This document shows, in pieces, positions 1 through 11,171 of a stretch of 64,000 nt of DNA (its first letter is position 1; the number at the start of each line of letters is the position of its first letter). The notes beneath the pieces were generated by a model. It was not told the origin of the DNA. It ran no database searches and worked only from the letters and a program-made list of their open reading frames with translations. This DNA is from Acinetobacter celticus. Its GTDB lineage: Bacteria; Pseudomonadota; Gammaproteobacteria; Pseudomonadales; Moraxellaceae. The position numbers and the translations under genes were made by a program. The stretch spans positions 124,001 to 188,000 of the forward strand of contig NZ_MBDL01000011.1 in assembly GCF_001707755.1 (NCBI RefSeq), written 5' to 3'.

Positions 1-688
1 GTTCCCATTCACGACCATGTTGGCTTAAGTATTTTTCTAAAGCCACATGACTAATAGCTAAGGCTGAACCATCTCCCCAAGGTCGCAGGCGCATATCCAC
101 ACGAAATACAAAACCATCTGCCGTAATATGATCCAGCAAGTAAATTAGTTTTTGTCCCCACAAAATGCAAAACTGTTGCACATCAATACATTTACGGCCA
201 TTGGTTTCACCTTGCTCATCAAAGGCAAAAATCAGGTCAATGTCACTGGATAAATTCAGCTCTTGCGCACCCAGTTTCCCCATCGCAATCACAATTAAAC
301 TTTGAATCGCCCCATTGTAACCCACAGGCTCGCCATGTTTAGCCACCAAAGGTGCATAAGCAAACGCTTTGGCGACACAAATCGCCACATCGGCAAAATC
401 AGATAATTCTTTGGTGAGGGTGATGACATCGGTAAGCTGATTAGCATCTTGCCAAATCCAACGAAACATTAAACGCGCACGTAAAGTACGCAATGCACGC
501 ATCCAAGTGGCTTCATCTTGAATTTGGTCTAAAGCTGTCGCGACATATGTGTGTATTTGCTCGGTGCTGAGTGGCGCAAGAAACTGATCAATTGCATAAT
601 CTTGGTCTATTAAACTGCGGTGTATTCCCAATACTTGTTCAGCATATTGGCTAGCACGCAATGTTTTTTGCAATTGTTCCACGTTCAT
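1..688 (-). CDS. glnE: GlnE, glutamine synthetase adenylyltransferase (partial, N-terminal part)
   Basis: Bifunctional adenylyltransferase/adenylyl-removing enzyme that adjusts glutamine synthetase activity to nitrogen status. The minus strand reads open from an ATG at 688 to the window edge, so the C-terminal part of this roughly 900-residue protein lies outside. The visible part contains the nucleotidyltransferase signature: GKLGAQELNLSSDIDLIFAF, with the paired aspartates of the metal site, followed by a VDMRLRPWGDGSALA segment and, at the edge, HGREWE, all typical of GlnE. The identification rests on these motifs. The next gene upstream, an orphan histidine kinase, is on the same strand about 90 bases away, so the two could be cotranscribed. 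Confidence 0.93.
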   Translation of the reverse strand, partial: MNVEQLQKTLRASQYAEQVLGIHRSLIDQDYAIDQFLAPLSTEQIHTYVATALDQIQDEATWMRALRTLRARLMFRWIWQDANQLTDVITLTKELSDFADVAICVAKAFAYAPLVAKHGEPVGYNGAIQSLIVIAMGKLGAQELNLSSDIDLIFAFDEQGETNGRKCIDVQQFCILWGQKLIYLLDHITADGFVFRVDMRLRPWGDGSALAISHVALEKYLSQHGREWE

Positions 689-781
689 TTTCAAACCCTT
701 GACCCAAGTTTTTTTCTAGTTATATCAGTTGAAAACCAAGAGTGGAAAATAAATTCGCTTTTATTCTACTTATTGTCAGGT

Positions 782-2047
782 TTATTGGGTATTTATAGCG
801 CTATTTTCAGCACATAAAGCCTGATGGTGGTTGGTCGCCGATGGTAAAGTTACCGTAAATGTCGTCCCTACTCCTTCCTTCGATTCCACCTGTATTTCAC
901 CATTGTTTAAATCGACAAAACGCTTGCATAGCATCAGCCCCAGACCTATGCCTTTTTCACCTGCGGTTCCTTTTAGGCTTACAGTAAATTTGGGTTCAAA
1001 CAATTGCTCGGTGTGATGTTGTGTCATACCTAAACCTGTATCTTGAATGGTTAAGCACACACCTAAATTTGTAGAGGTTGCTTTAAGCACCACCACACCC
1101 GTGCCATCAGTGCGGCTAAACTTCAATGCATTCGAAACCAAGTTTTGAATAATAGAAGTCACCATATTGATGTCTGCATAAATTTTCAGATCTGCGGGTA
1201 TTTCATTTAATAGTTGAATATTTTTTTTGATGGCCAAACTATTTAATACATTACAAACAATTTTGGCTGACTGACTAATCTCAAAATTAATAGGATGGTA
1301 GACAAATCGTCCACCTTCTGCCATTGCCCAATTGAGTAAGCTTTCCAACAAACTATAGGTCGATTGTGCGGTATCAAATAAATAGTCGGCAATATTTTGA
1401 ATACTCGATTCATCTAAAGAATCACGCTCCTGCGCCAAGACTTCAGAAAAACCCAGTAAGCCATGAAAAGGTGCGCGTAAATCATGCGCAATAATTTGGA
1501 AAAATTTTGTTTTACTAAAATTTAAAGCCGATTGTTGTTCATATAGTTCTTTTAATTCAGCATTTTCAACTCGGAGTTTAATAATGCTTATTAGGCTTTG
1601 CACAAACTCTTGTACCACCATTTTTTGTTGGGCATCAAACACATCAGGCTGTTCATCAAACAATAAAACTTGCCCAATAGAAATATCGCCATCTTTTAGG
1701 TTAAAGGCCAATAAGCGTGCATGATCTACACCCAAATTTTTAATGTGTTGCGAAAACTGTGCATAATTCGGATGCAAGATATCGAGACAATCTGCCCCAT
1801 CAAAATAAGCAACTAAGTTGGCTTCTTCATGGGCCAAAAATGGCTTACATCCCTTTGCAGAGGAAAACCAAATATAAGGTTCATCTTGAAAGACTAAAAT
1901 AGCGTTCTCAATTTGCAACATACTTCTTGAAAACCTCAGAAACTCAGCGACACGGTTGTCTTCAGTAAAAACGCCCATCAGCAAAGCCAGCCTACAAGAT
2001 GCTAACTGTTCTGTCTGTGTTCCTATTTCAAGCAGTTGAATCGCCAT
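782..2047 (-). CDS. Soluble sensor histidine kinase, orphan
   Basis: Predicted cytoplasmic histidine kinase of 421 residues with no membrane segment. Residues about 20-165 form a GAF-like sensory region, followed by a short coiled coil (about 150-180). A HisKA dimerisation helix follows with the phospho-acceptor in AHDLRAPFHG (His188). The HATPase domain has an N box (NLVSNALKFSR), a G1 box (DTGLGM) and a GIGLGL box. No response regulator lies beside it, so its partner is unknown. It is upstream of glnE on the same strand, which hints at, but does not prove, a link with nitrogen control. Start chosen at the ATG at 2047, which begins MAIQLLEIG. Confidence 0.85.
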   Translation of the reverse strand: MAIQLLEIGTQTEQLASCRLALLMGVFTEDNRVAEFLRFSRSMLQIENAILVFQDEPYIWFSSAKGCKPFLAHEEANLVAYFDGADCLDILHPNYAQFSQHIKNLGVDHARLLAFNLKDGDISIGQVLLFDEQPDVFDAQQKMVVQEFVQSLISIIKLRVENAELKELYEQQSALNFSKTKFFQIIAHDLRAPFHGLLGFSEVLAQERDSLDESSIQNIADYLFDTAQSTYSLLESLLNWAMAEGGRFVYHPINFEISQSAKIVCNVLNSLAIKKNIQLLNEIPADLKIYADINMVTSIIQNLVSNALKFSRTDGTGVVVLKATSTNLGVCLTIQDTGLGMTQHHTEQLFEPKFTVSLKGTAGEKGIGLGLMLCKRFVDLNNGEIQVESKEGVGTTFTVTLPSATNHHQALCAENSAINTQ

Positions 2048-3088
2048 TGAGCTTCACCTTGCTGTTGCTTAAGGAGTAAAACCAATTTTTCCACTTGGTT
2101 TAAACTTAACATATACTCTTAACTAACAAATTTAAACAAATAACTCAACAATAGAACCTATCAAATTGACCAAAGGTAAATTTAACAATGATGTTTTCTT
2201 CATGTAAATATCAATAAAATAAATATATTTCAGTCAATTATGAACAAGAAAATATGGTTTTGTAGAAATAAAGAATAAAAATAAAAATAAAAGTTTATAC
2301 AAATGTAATTGAGTTCACACTTACCAATATAACATGATGTAAGCAATGTCCTGCCCCAACTGTTAAAATCACCTATTATTTGAATAAAAATCAGACATCA
2401 CACTTAAAGCAATTCAAACGTACAGTACTCAATAATTTGCATAAATCAAAAATATTTACTCTTCATTTAAAAAATCAGCGTGGCTTCATTTGATTGATTC
2501 AATTTTTTATCTTTTTTGGTAGACATGACTTCTACTTTTAAAAAGTCAAAAAGTCACTTATGCAAGGCATCTACTGTTTCCTGAAAACAAGGACTTTGAC
2601 AAAATTCGAGTATTTCAAACTCCAATTCCAATAGGCTTAAAATTAACGTCAAATGACCAATGAGTAATTTATTTGCATGATACCCAACATGTTGCAAGTA
2701 ATTAGCGAGAAAATTTTCAAAATATAACGTTTAAATTTCAAGCAAAAAAATCCTAAAAACCACAACAATCAATTGAAAAATATACATTAAATTTAAATTC
2801 AGACCATCTATTGCACAAATTCATACAAAAGTGTGTTTCGGCCTTCAAGGTACTTTTAAGGGTGTTTCCTAGTCGAAATGAGATGGAATTTCAAGTAGAA
2901 TATCAACATTAGTGAACAACACTGATACATACGAATTTTCAGCCTAATGACAATCTAGAACGATATTTCTATTTGGCTGAGGTGCATAAGCACCAACTTT
3001 TTCAAGGTTTAATTTAAGCAAACCGGTTCACAGGAACCGAGCCAAAAGCTTGGTTCTCAAATACTCAATACAAAGCAAGGGGCTATAT
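2048..3088. other. Gene-poor AT-rich interval upstream of icd
   Basis: About one kilobase without a convincing gene. It is strongly AT-rich and both strands carry only short open frames, the longest I traced by hand being about 52 codons without a good start. It must contain the promoters of the leftward histidine kinase and the rightward icd gene. The only structured sequence I see is a pair of overlapping inverted repeats at 3025-3056, listed separately. Confidence 0.6.
3025..3056 (+). promoter_or_regulatory. Overlapping alternative hairpins in the icd leader
   Basis: GGTTC at 3025-3029 can pair with GAACC at 3034-3038. The same GAACC, extended to GAACCGAGC (3034-3042), can instead pair with GCTTGGTTC (3048-3056), giving nine pairs with one G-U. 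The two stems exclude each other and end 33 bases before the icd start codon. A regulatory role is inference; the pairing is visible in the sequence. Confidence 0.35.
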
Positions 3089-5320
3089 ATGGCTGGTGGA
3101 AAGTCAACAATCATTTACACACTGACCGACGAGGCGCCACTATTGGCGACCTACTCATTGCTGCCGATCATTGAGACCTTTACTAAGCCAGCTGGCGTTG
3201 AGATTGTTAAAAGTGACATCTCTGTAGCCGTGCGCGTGCTTGCAGAATTCGCAGACTACTTAAGCGATGAACAAAAGGTACCTGACACACTCGCAGAGCT
3301 CGGTCGTCTTACTCAAGATCCAGACACGAATATTATTAAGCTCCCAAATATTAGTGCATCTGTTGGCCAATTAACAGCATGTATTAAAGAACTTCAGTCT
3401 AAAGGATATGCAATTCCTGACTATCCTGAAAACCCAACAACGGACGAAGAAAAAGCGATTAAGGCACGTTACAGCAAATGTTTAGGTTCTGCTGTTAACC
3501 CAGTATTACGTGAAGGTAACTCTGACCGTCGCGCACCCGCTGCCGTTAAAAACTATGTGAAAAAGCATCCTCACTCTATGAGCGAATGGAAGCAATGGTC
3601 ACAAACGCATGTTTCACACATGGATGAAGGCGACTTCTACCACGGTGAAAAGTCTATGACTTTAGACCGCGCACGTGATGTAAAAATGGAACTCATCACT
3701 AAAAATGGTGAAACAGTTGTACTTAAGCCAAAAGTTGCATTGAAAGATGGCGAAATCATCGACTCAATGTTCATGAGCAAAAAAGCACTGTGCGATTTCT
3801 ACGAAAAAGAACTTGATGATTGTAAAGAAGCAGGCATTTTGTTCTCTTTACACGTTAAAGCAACCATGATGAAAGTTTCACACCCGATTGTTTTCGGTCA
3901 CTGTGTGAAAATTTACTACAAAGATGCTTTTGAAAAACACGGTAAATTGTTCGATGAGCTAGGCATTAACGTCAACAACGGTATGGCTGGTCTTTACGAG
4001 AAGATTGCCACTTTACCAACGTCTGTTCGTGAAGAAATCATCGAAGACTTGCACGCTTGCCAAGAACACCGTCCTGCACTTGCGATGGTTGACTCTGCTA
4101 AAGGCATCACTAACTTCCATTCACCAAACGACGTGATTGTAGATGCTTCTATGCCTGCAATGATTCGTGGTGGCGGTAAAATGTGGGGCGCTGATGGCAA
4201 ACCTTATGACTGTAAAGCAGTCATGCCTGAGTCAACTTTTGCACGTATCTACCAAGAAATGATTAATTTCTGTAAATGGAATGGTAACTTCGATCCACAA
4301 ACCATGGGTACTGTACCTAACGTTGGTTTGATGGCACAAAAAGCTGAAGAATACGGTTCACACGACAAAACTTTCGAAATTTCAGAAGCCGGTGTTGCAA
4401 ACATCGTCGATCTTGAAACTGGTGAAGTTTTAATGTCACAAAACGTTGAAGAAGGCGACATCTGGCGTATGTGTCAGGTGAAAGATGCACCGATTCGTGA
4501 CTGGGTAAAACTTGCAGTAAATCGTGCACGTAACTCTGGCATGCCTGCAATTTTCTGGCTTGACCCGTACCGTCCACATGAAAATGAATTAATCAAGAAA
4601 GTTGAAAAATACTTAAAAGATTACGACACGGCTGGTCTAGACATTCAAATTATGTCGCAAGTTCGTGCAATGCGCTACACACTTGAACGTGTTGCTCGTG
4701 GCCTAGATACCATTTCAGTAACAGGTAACATCTTACGTGATTACCTTACTGACTTGTTCCCAATTATGGAATTGGGTACTTCAGCTAAAATGTTGTCTAT
4801 CGTTCCGTTAATGGCGGGCGGTGGTATGTACGAAACGGGTGCAGGTGGTTCAGCGCCGAAACACGTACAACAGTTAGTAGAAGAAAACCATTTGCGTTGG
4901 GATTCTTTAGGCGAGTTTATGGCTTTGGCTGTATCGTTAGAAGAAATGGGCATTAAAGAAGGCAATGATGACATCAAGTTACTTGCTAAAACTTTAGACC
5001 AAGCAACTGGCAAGCTATTAGACAACGACAAGTCTCCATCACGTCGCACGGGTGAATTAGACAACCGTGGCAGTCACTTCTACTTAGCGAAATATTGGGC
5101 TGAAGAACTTGCAACACAAGATGAAAATGCTGAATTGAAAGCGAAGTTTGCACCACTTGCGAAAGCATTGGCTGAAAATGAAGATAAGATTATTGCTGAA
5201 CTTGCAGCAGTGCAAGGTAAGTCAGTTGATATTGGCGGTTACTATGCAGTAGATACAGCGAAAGTAGATGCTGTAATGCGCCCAAGTCAAACTTTCAACG
5301 CAACACTTGCTACTATTTAA
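3089..5320 (+). CDS. icd: NADP-dependent isocitrate dehydrogenase, monomeric type
   Basis: Oxidatively decarboxylates isocitrate to 2-oxoglutarate with NADP+ in the TCA cycle. The 743-residue length and sequence fit the monomeric IDH family (IDH-II), which is unrelated in length to the 45-kDa dimeric enzyme. Recognisable family segments include the opening [51 protein letters not shown] and the [20 protein letters not shown] stretch. The frame is open further upstream (from 3050), but the ATG at 3089 is preferred because AGCAAGGGG lies just before it and the family starts with this residue pattern. A strong terminator follows. Confidence 0.95.
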   Translation: MAGGKSTIIYTLTDEAPLLATYSLLPIIETFTKPAGVEIVKSDISVAVRVLAEFADYLSDEQKVPDTLAELGRLTQDPDTNIIKLPNISASVGQLTACIKELQSKGYAIPDYPENPTTDEEKAIKARYSKCLGSAVNPVLREGNSDRRAPAAVKNYVKKHPHSMSEWKQWSQTHVSHMDEGDFYHGEKSMTLDRARDVKMELITKNGETVVLKPKVALKDGEIIDSMFMSKKALCDFYEKELDDCKEAGILFSLHVKATMMKVSHPIVFGHCVKIYYKDAFEKHGKLFDELGINVNNGMAGLYEKIATLPTSVREEIIEDLHACQEHRPALAMVDSAKGITNFHSPNDVIVDASMPAMIRGGGKMWGADGKPYDCKAVMPESTFARIYQEMINFCKWNGNFDPQTMGTVPNVGLMAQKAEEYGSHDKTFEISEAGVANIVDLETGEVLMSQNVEEGDIWRMCQVKDAPIRDWVKLAVNRARNSGMPAIFWLDPYRPHENELIKKVEKYLKDYDTAGLDIQIMSQVRAMRYTLERVARGLDTISVTGNILRDYLTDLFPIMELGTSAKMLSIVPLMAGGGMYETGAGGSAPKHVQQLVEENHLRWDSLGEFMALAVSLEEMGIKEGNDDIKLLAKTLDQATGKLLDNDKSPSRRTGELDNRGSHFYLAKYWAEELATQDENAELKAKFAPLAKALAENEDKIIAELAAVQGKSVDIGGYYAVDTAKVDAVMRPSQTFNATLATI

Positions 5321-5351
5321 GTCACATACAACTGACTTAAATGAGTGAAAT

Positions 5352-5381
5352 AAAAAACCGGTGCTTAGGCACCGGTTTTTT
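5352..5381 (+). terminator. Rho-independent terminator after icd
   Basis: The stem has arms 5352-5364 and 5369-5381 around a TTAG loop. Its core ACCGGTGC/GCACCGGT is followed by a T run. It lies 31 bases past the icd stop codon. The A-run on the other side would also allow termination of the leftward transcript of the small gene at 5425-5758. Confidence 0.9.
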
Positions 5382-5424
5382 ATTTCTCGACTGCCCCCCT
5401 CAATAAAGAGCAATAAAGGCGATT

Positions 5425-5758
5425 TTAGGTAGACTGACCATTTCCATCTAACAATAGAATCATTTTAGGCTTTTTAATATCTTTATATTTTTCATTTGCT
5501 TTATTTAATTCTTCAATAAAATCGAAAGCATACTTAAGTTTATCCTCTTACACCAAACACAATAATACTCATACAATAAAGGCTAATGAAATAAAAATAA
5601 GTGCCAAGCGAACAACAATTTGAGACCCCTTTTTTAAACTGGTCGCCAAAAAGCACATATCCCCCTACCGAAGCAAGAATAAAATATCCCACTACAAATA
5701 ACGCCGACATCTTGGATTTAAAAATAACAAAGGCTTGATAGATAAATTTTTTAGTCAA
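5425..5758 (-). pseudogene. Small membrane protein gene, probably frameshifted
   Basis: Reading leftward, a first frame (5540-5758, TTG start at 5758 or ATG at 5710) encodes two hydrophobic segments: SALFVVGYFILASVGGYVLF, and YFYFISLYCMSIIVFGV. It stops at 5540. Just before that stop, another frame takes over (about 5425-5550) and encodes a hydrophilic tail beginning EDKLKYAFDFIEELNKANEK and ending LLLDGNGQST. The tail has an ordinary amphipathic composition and no start codon of its own near its beginning. The simplest reading is one protein of about 110 residues, two membrane helices plus a cytoplasmic tail, broken by an indel near 5545-5550. Alternatives are programmed frameshifting or two short genes. 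I do not recognise the family. Confidence 0.45.
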
Positions 5759-5894
5759 AATTAATTAAACCATTTTCATGAACGTATGATCTATATTTGG
5801 ATTTTTCGCAAAATCTATGATTTGTCATTAGATTTAAAAAAGGTGAAGCGTTTTATTTAAATATGCTTTAAGTTTTCTATTATGATCAGGCAAT

Positions 5895-5930
5895 AAAAAA
5901 CCCCAAGTCTGAATGAGCTTGGGGTTTTTT
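5895..5930 (-). terminator. Rho-independent terminator after tRNA-Leu
   Basis: Perfect stem AAAAAACCCCAAG / CTTGGGGTTTTTT with a ten-base loop. It sits a few bases past the 3' end of the leftward tRNA gene. It has A and T runs on both sides and could work in either direction. Confidence 0.85.
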
Positions 5931-5937
5931 AGAATTT

Positions 5938-6024
5938 TGGTCCCGAGGGTCGGACTCGAACCGACACATCATCTCTGATAGTGGATTTTGAATCCACCGC
6001 GTCTACCAATTTCACCACCTCGGG
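5938..6024 (-). tRNA. tRNA-Leu (anticodon CAA)
   Basis: The reverse complement folds as a class II tRNA. The acceptor arms are CCCGAGG and CCTCGGG, followed by A and an encoded CCA (complement of 5938-5940). The anticodon stem is GTGGA/TCCAC with loop TTCAAAA, giving anticodon CAA (reads UUG). There is a long variable arm, and a T arm GTCGG-TTCGAGT-CCGAC. The long variable arm and anticodon together identify leucine. Confidence 0.95.
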
Positions 6025-6202
6025 AGTGGATGAGGGCTATAATACGCTGTTTCTCGGTACTGTCAACACCGAAAATACACGTTTGTTTATTTTTAAATCA
6101 CTCAATATTTTTTCGTCTTAAAATTAAGCAAAATCAGCCGAAAAATCGAAAAAAGCATATACTAAGCACAATTTTTTCTCTTCGCTATTTGACATATTTA
6201 TC

Positions 6203-7243
6203 ATGCAACTTTCAGATTTCAATTTTAATCTCCCCGATGAGCTGATTGCTCGCTATCCTTTAGAAACACGTAGCGCTTCTCGCTTGCTTCACCTAGACAC
6301 GCAAGGTCAATATCATGACCATCACTTTACCGATATTTTAGACTTACTGAATGAAGGTGACCTTTTGGTGTTAAATGACACCAAAGTCATGAAAGCGCGC
6401 TTAAAAGGAAAACGTGCAACAGGTGGTGCTGTCGAAGTACTGGTTGAACGTATGATGGATAAATTCACGGCGCATTGCCATATTAAAGCCAGCAACTCAC
6501 CTAAAGAAGGTGCAGAGCTTTTTATTGGCCCAGATGAAGTTAAAGTGACTGTTAAGGGTCGTCATGAAAACTTATTTATTGTTGAGTTTTCACAGCCTAT
6601 TTTAAATGTTTTAGATTTATATGGCGCTTTGCCTATTCCGCCTTACTTTAACCGTGAAGCAGAAGCGATTGATACCGAACGCTATCAAACCGTATTTAAT
6701 GACCCCACCAAACTCGCATCTGTAGCAGCACCAACAGCCAGCCTACATTTTGATGAAGATTTGCTAAAAAAACTAGAAGCCAAAGGTATTCAAAAAACCT
6801 TTGTGACCCTACATGTAGGCGCAGGCACATTCTTACCTGTTCGTACCACAGATATTCAAAACCACATTATGCACAGTGAATGGTGTGATGTATCTGATGA
6901 AGCAATGGCAATAATTAAAGCCACCAAAGCACGTGGCAATAAAGTGATTGCCGTGGGGACAACAGCAACCCGTGCAACCGAAAGTGCAGCACAAGCCAAT
7001 GGTGGCGAACTCAAAGCATGGACGGGCGATACACAAATTTTCATCTACCCAGGTTATGAGTTTAAAGTAATAGACCGCTTAATCACCAACTTCCATTTGC
7101 CTGAATCTACTTTGCTCATGCTGGTTTCTGCAATGTCGAACCGTGACAATATTTTAAATGCCTACAATCATGCTGTAGACAAGCAATATCGTTTCTTTAG
7201 TTATGGCGATGCCATGCTCATTGACAATCTTAACGTGAAATAA
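6203..7243 (+). CDS. queA: QueA, S-adenosylmethionine:tRNA ribosyltransferase-isomerase
   Basis: Transfers and isomerises the ribose of S-adenosylmethionine onto preQ1 at position 34 of tRNA, giving epoxyqueuosine. The 346-residue length matches the family. Recognisable segments are the opening [33 protein letters not shown], the [14 protein letters not shown] region, [15 protein letters not shown] and the C-terminal [16 protein letters not shown]. tgt, the gene for the preceding step of queuosine synthesis, lies on the same strand about 2.7 kb downstream, separated here by three unrelated genes. Confidence 0.97.
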   Translation: MQLSDFNFNLPDELIARYPLETRSASRLLHLDTQGQYHDHHFTDILDLLNEGDLLVLNDTKVMKARLKGKRATGGAVEVLVERMMDKFTAHCHIKASNSPKEGAELFIGPDEVKVTVKGRHENLFIVEFSQPILNVLDLYGALPIPPYFNREAEAIDTERYQTVFNDPTKLASVAAPTASLHFDEDLLKKLEAKGIQKTFVTLHVGAGTFLPVRTTDIQNHIMHSEWCDVSDEAMAIIKATKARGNKVIAVGTTATRATESAAQANGGELKAWTGDTQIFIYPGYEFKVIDRLITNFHLPESTLLMLVSAMSNRDNILNAYNHAVDKQYRFFSYGDAMLIDNLNVK

Positions 7244-7259
7244 TTTAAGACCTCCCCCT

Positions 7260-8288
7260 ATGCCGATCGATTCTATTCAACACTCCATTCATATTCGTCG
7301 TAAGAAAAATAAAGTGGTTTTTCAAAATATTGCTCGGCTATGGGATTTAGGTCGCACTGCACAATCCCATCAAGAGATTTTAGATGGGCTTCACCCGTGG
7401 AATGCGTCCATCACCTTAAAGTTTGAAAACTTACTTCCGTGTCTTTTAGGTATTTTGGGCGTATTTTTTCTTATTCCTGTCTTTTTTCAGTCAACTCATT
7501 TTTGGGCACAGCTTTGTTTCTTAGCTGGCCTGATGATGGTTTTCTGGGCCTATCTAAGTTATGAAAATGATGACCCGATTGAAGAGATCATTGAGTTCTT
7601 AGAACGTGAAAGTATCGCCAAAAAATATCAACTCGCATTTGGCAGACAGCCTCAGCACCTTGCTATCCCCATGAACCAGCTACATTTCATGGCGCATTTA
7701 AAACAGCTCTTCCCGGTCTTCAATCAGGGTTCAATTTCTAATGACATATCTAACTATGCAAGTTCCGTATGGGAAGATGAAGATGGTAAACAACAGCAAG
7801 TTTTGGTCTTTCAATACCACTATGTCAATGAAATTAAAGTCCGCGACCAAAATAGAGAAGAAGTAAAACTCAAAGAAGTACATAAAGATTTATGGGGTGT
7901 GTTTATTTTTGATATTGATATTCAAGGGCTCGCCATCACCAGTATTAACACGCCTTTTTATTATCCTTATAGTTTTCCATGGCACAGCAGTGACATTCAA
8001 ACCAATCAAAAGCTCAAATTTTACGGTAGTGATGAAATGCAAACTGCAAAATTGATGAGCCCTAGCTTTGTGTTACGTTCGGCTGACTTTTTTCAAAACC
8101 GCCAAGGCGACCTCATGTTTCATCCATCTAGCAACCTTTTATGTTTTTTAGGTTCGCAAGATTTATTTAAAGCCTCTAGCAAGGCCTCAAAAATAGAAGA
8201 TATTTCGACATTGCGCGGGCATCTCAGAACGTTTAAATTAATAGCCTTAGACAACTTAAAACATGATCTGATGTTATTTCTAAAATAG
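7260..8288 (+). CDS. Conserved membrane protein upstream of lemA (DUF3137-like)
   Basis: Protein of 342 residues with two membrane segments in tandem at about 57-75 and 80-98, between a short N-terminal cytoplasmic part and a long soluble C-terminal domain rich in aromatic residues. I do not recognise catalytic motifs. Its position directly before a LemA-family gene on the same strand (33 bases apart) is typical of DUF3137-type partners of LemA, and I assign it on that basis. The start is the ATG 16 bases after the queA stop. Confidence 0.6.
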   Translation: MPIDSIQHSIHIRRKKNKVVFQNIARLWDLGRTAQSHQEILDGLHPWNASITLKFENLLPCLLGILGVFFLIPVFFQSTHFWAQLCFLAGLMMVFWAYLSYENDDPIEEIIEFLERESIAKKYQLAFGRQPQHLAIPMNQLHFMAHLKQLFPVFNQGSISNDISNYASSVWEDEDGKQQQVLVFQYHYVNEIKVRDQNREEVKLKEVHKDLWGVFIFDIDIQGLAITSINTPFYYPYSFPWHSSDIQTNQKLKFYGSDEMQTAKLMSPSFVLRSADFFQNRQGDLMFHPSSNLLCFLGSQDLFKASSKASKIEDISTLRGHLRTFKLIALDNLKHDLMLFLK

Positions 8289-8321
8289 AATGCAACACAG
8301 ACATTTCGGGGAATAAAAATT

Positions 8322-8888
8322 ATGGGGTTGTTGATCTTTTTTTTATTGATCATTGCTGCAATTTTTGGCTGTATTGTGATTCGTAATAATATTGTACGCC
8401 ATCATAATGCAACTATTCGGGCATGGTCAGATGTTGCCAGTTATGAACGTCAGAAAGTCAAAATTTTAGATGGCTTACAACCACTGGTCGAACAATATTC
8501 CAGTTTTGAAAAAGGGACTTTAGAAAAAGTCACTGAACTACGTCAAAATATTTTAAACTTAAATTTAAATAAAGCCGATGTCACTCAGTTACAACATATT
8601 GAGTCTTTAAATAAAGAGCTCATGCACAGCTTGAATGTTGTGGTGGAAAACTACCCAGAGCTAAAAGCCAATGAAATTTATCTGAAAATGATGAATGAAA
8701 TTGAAGAACAAAATGAAAATGTCGGCGCCGCAATTACCATTTTCAACCGCAATGTCGAATTATTTAATAATCATATCCAAGTCTTTCCAAATAACATTAT
8801 TAACACCATGACTTTGGGTAAAAAAACAATACGTCCATTTCGGGACAATGCAGTCACTCAAAGTTTTGACTACCGTCCAAACTTTTAA
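8322..8888 (+). CDS. LemA family protein
   Basis: 188-residue protein with one N-terminal membrane helix (about 3-22) followed by a helical domain. The pattern VRHHNATIRAWSDVASYERQ and the later NRNVELFNNHIQVFPNNII are characteristic of LemA-family proteins, which have a short periplasmic N-terminus and long antiparallel helices. The function of the family is poorly defined; members are envelope-associated. It is preceded by a good ribosome-binding site (GGGG, ten bases upstream) and follows its probable partner gene. Confidence 0.85.
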   Translation: MGLLIFFLLIIAAIFGCIVIRNNIVRHHNATIRAWSDVASYERQKVKILDGLQPLVEQYSSFEKGTLEKVTELRQNILNLNLNKADVTQLQHIESLNKELMHSLNVVVENYPELKANEIYLKMMNEIEEQNENVGAAITIFNRNVELFNNHIQVFPNNIINTMTLGKKTIRPFRDNAVTQSFDYRPNF

Positions 8889-8935
8889 TTGGTTAGGCAC
8901 GGGGGCAACCTGTGCCCTGCTATGGATTTTTAGCC

Positions 8936-9784
8936 ATGCTAGAACATATAAACTTATTAAAAAATGCATTAATAGAAGAATTCCATCAACTTTACCAACA
9001 ATATAATCAAGACCATATTTATGCATACACCTTGGTTTTTAATGACTATTTATTGATTGATTATTTAGCCATTTCAACACAGCGTAGTATTTTTGCTGAA
9101 CATGAAGACCACGCACAGTATTTAACGCAATCAGACCGCTGGAATGTCAGTAAATGGCGCTATAAATCTAGCTCTGCACAAAACATTGCACTCAATCATT
9201 TTAAAGATATTCCTTCCGACTATTTTAAGGTGCAACACAGTTTTGACAATCCGCTACTCAACACAACCTCACATCAATCTAGCAATAATTATCAAATTTT
9301 ATTAGATGCCTTCAAGCAGGCCAAAGACGCCTTCGTAAATTCATACCAATTAGATCCCAATCAGACTTTGTTTTTTATGAGCATGCCGACCCAGCCTGAA
9401 ATAGAGATACATTCTGCGCAATACTTAAACCCAGAACATGAACTTCTCCAGTCCTTTTTAACGGATCGACAACCTCAGCAAAACGCTATTCAACAGACCA
9501 ACCGCTTTAAACTGTCTCAGGCAGATAAAGATATGTTAATTGACTTAGCTCAATTGGCTGAAGTTGAACCCTACAATGAACTACAAGTCTCTCACGCAGC
9601 CTTTTTATTGACGCTTGAACCTCATTTTATCGATACCAATATTTACATTCAAAAGCTCATTCAAACCATTGCATCTATGCCTACAGGGCAAAAAGAAAGC
9701 TGTGCTTTGCAAAAGGATGAGTTGTTAAATCGAATTAATCAGTTTTATCACCTCTCTCAATTTACAACCGAAACCACCCGCTAA
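8936..9784 (+). CDS. Hypothetical cytoplasmic protein, possibly DUF4303-like
   Basis: About 282 residues with no signal peptide or membrane segment. The N-terminal part alternates beta strands and acidic residues (YAYTLVFNDYLLIDYLAIST), reminiscent of DUF4303 proteins, but I cannot confirm this without a profile search. The frame extends upstream to a GTG at 8912; the ATG at 8936, giving MLEHINLLK, is the likelier start. It is the third gene of the accessory group between queA and tgt and probably shares a transcript with lemA. Confidence 0.6.
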   Translation: MLEHINLLKNALIEEFHQLYQQYNQDHIYAYTLVFNDYLLIDYLAISTQRSIFAEHEDHAQYLTQSDRWNVSKWRYKSSSAQNIALNHFKDIPSDYFKVQHSFDNPLLNTTSHQSSNNYQILLDAFKQAKDAFVNSYQLDPNQTLFFMSMPTQPEIEIHSAQYLNPEHELLQSFLTDRQPQQNAIQQTNRFKLSQADKDMLIDLAQLAEVEPYNELQVSHAAFLLTLEPHFIDTNIYIQKLIQTIASMPTGQKESCALQKDELLNRINQFYHLSQFTTETTR

Positions 9785-9925
9785 GTGTCTTCATAAAATA
9801 AACAAACTTCAGTCCCTGAAATAAATTACAGCGTCAGTACGCTACAGCGCTGGCGTTTAAGTTCATAATCAAGGAAAATAGCGTACTTTTAGCACTAATG
9901 ATCAGCGAACTGTTTTTCGCCTTGA

Positions 9926-11068
<1,143 letters not shown>

Positions 11069-11171
11069 TCTTTCAGCATTTGCGCTGAACAAAAAGACAA
11101 GGTAAATTGCAGAGCAAACCAATTTATTATCATGTTATTGATATACAATTTTATTAGTTTAGGAAATTGAA

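Noticed and set aside
2520..2740. Minus-strand frame of about 52 codons in the gap before icd
   Set aside because: It has no ATG or ribosome site, and a frame this length is expected by chance in AT-rich DNA.
11069..11100. TTCAGC/GCTGAA hairpin after tgt
   Set aside because: Short stem and no T run; it is unlikely to be a terminator, and tgt is normally cotranscribed with yajC.
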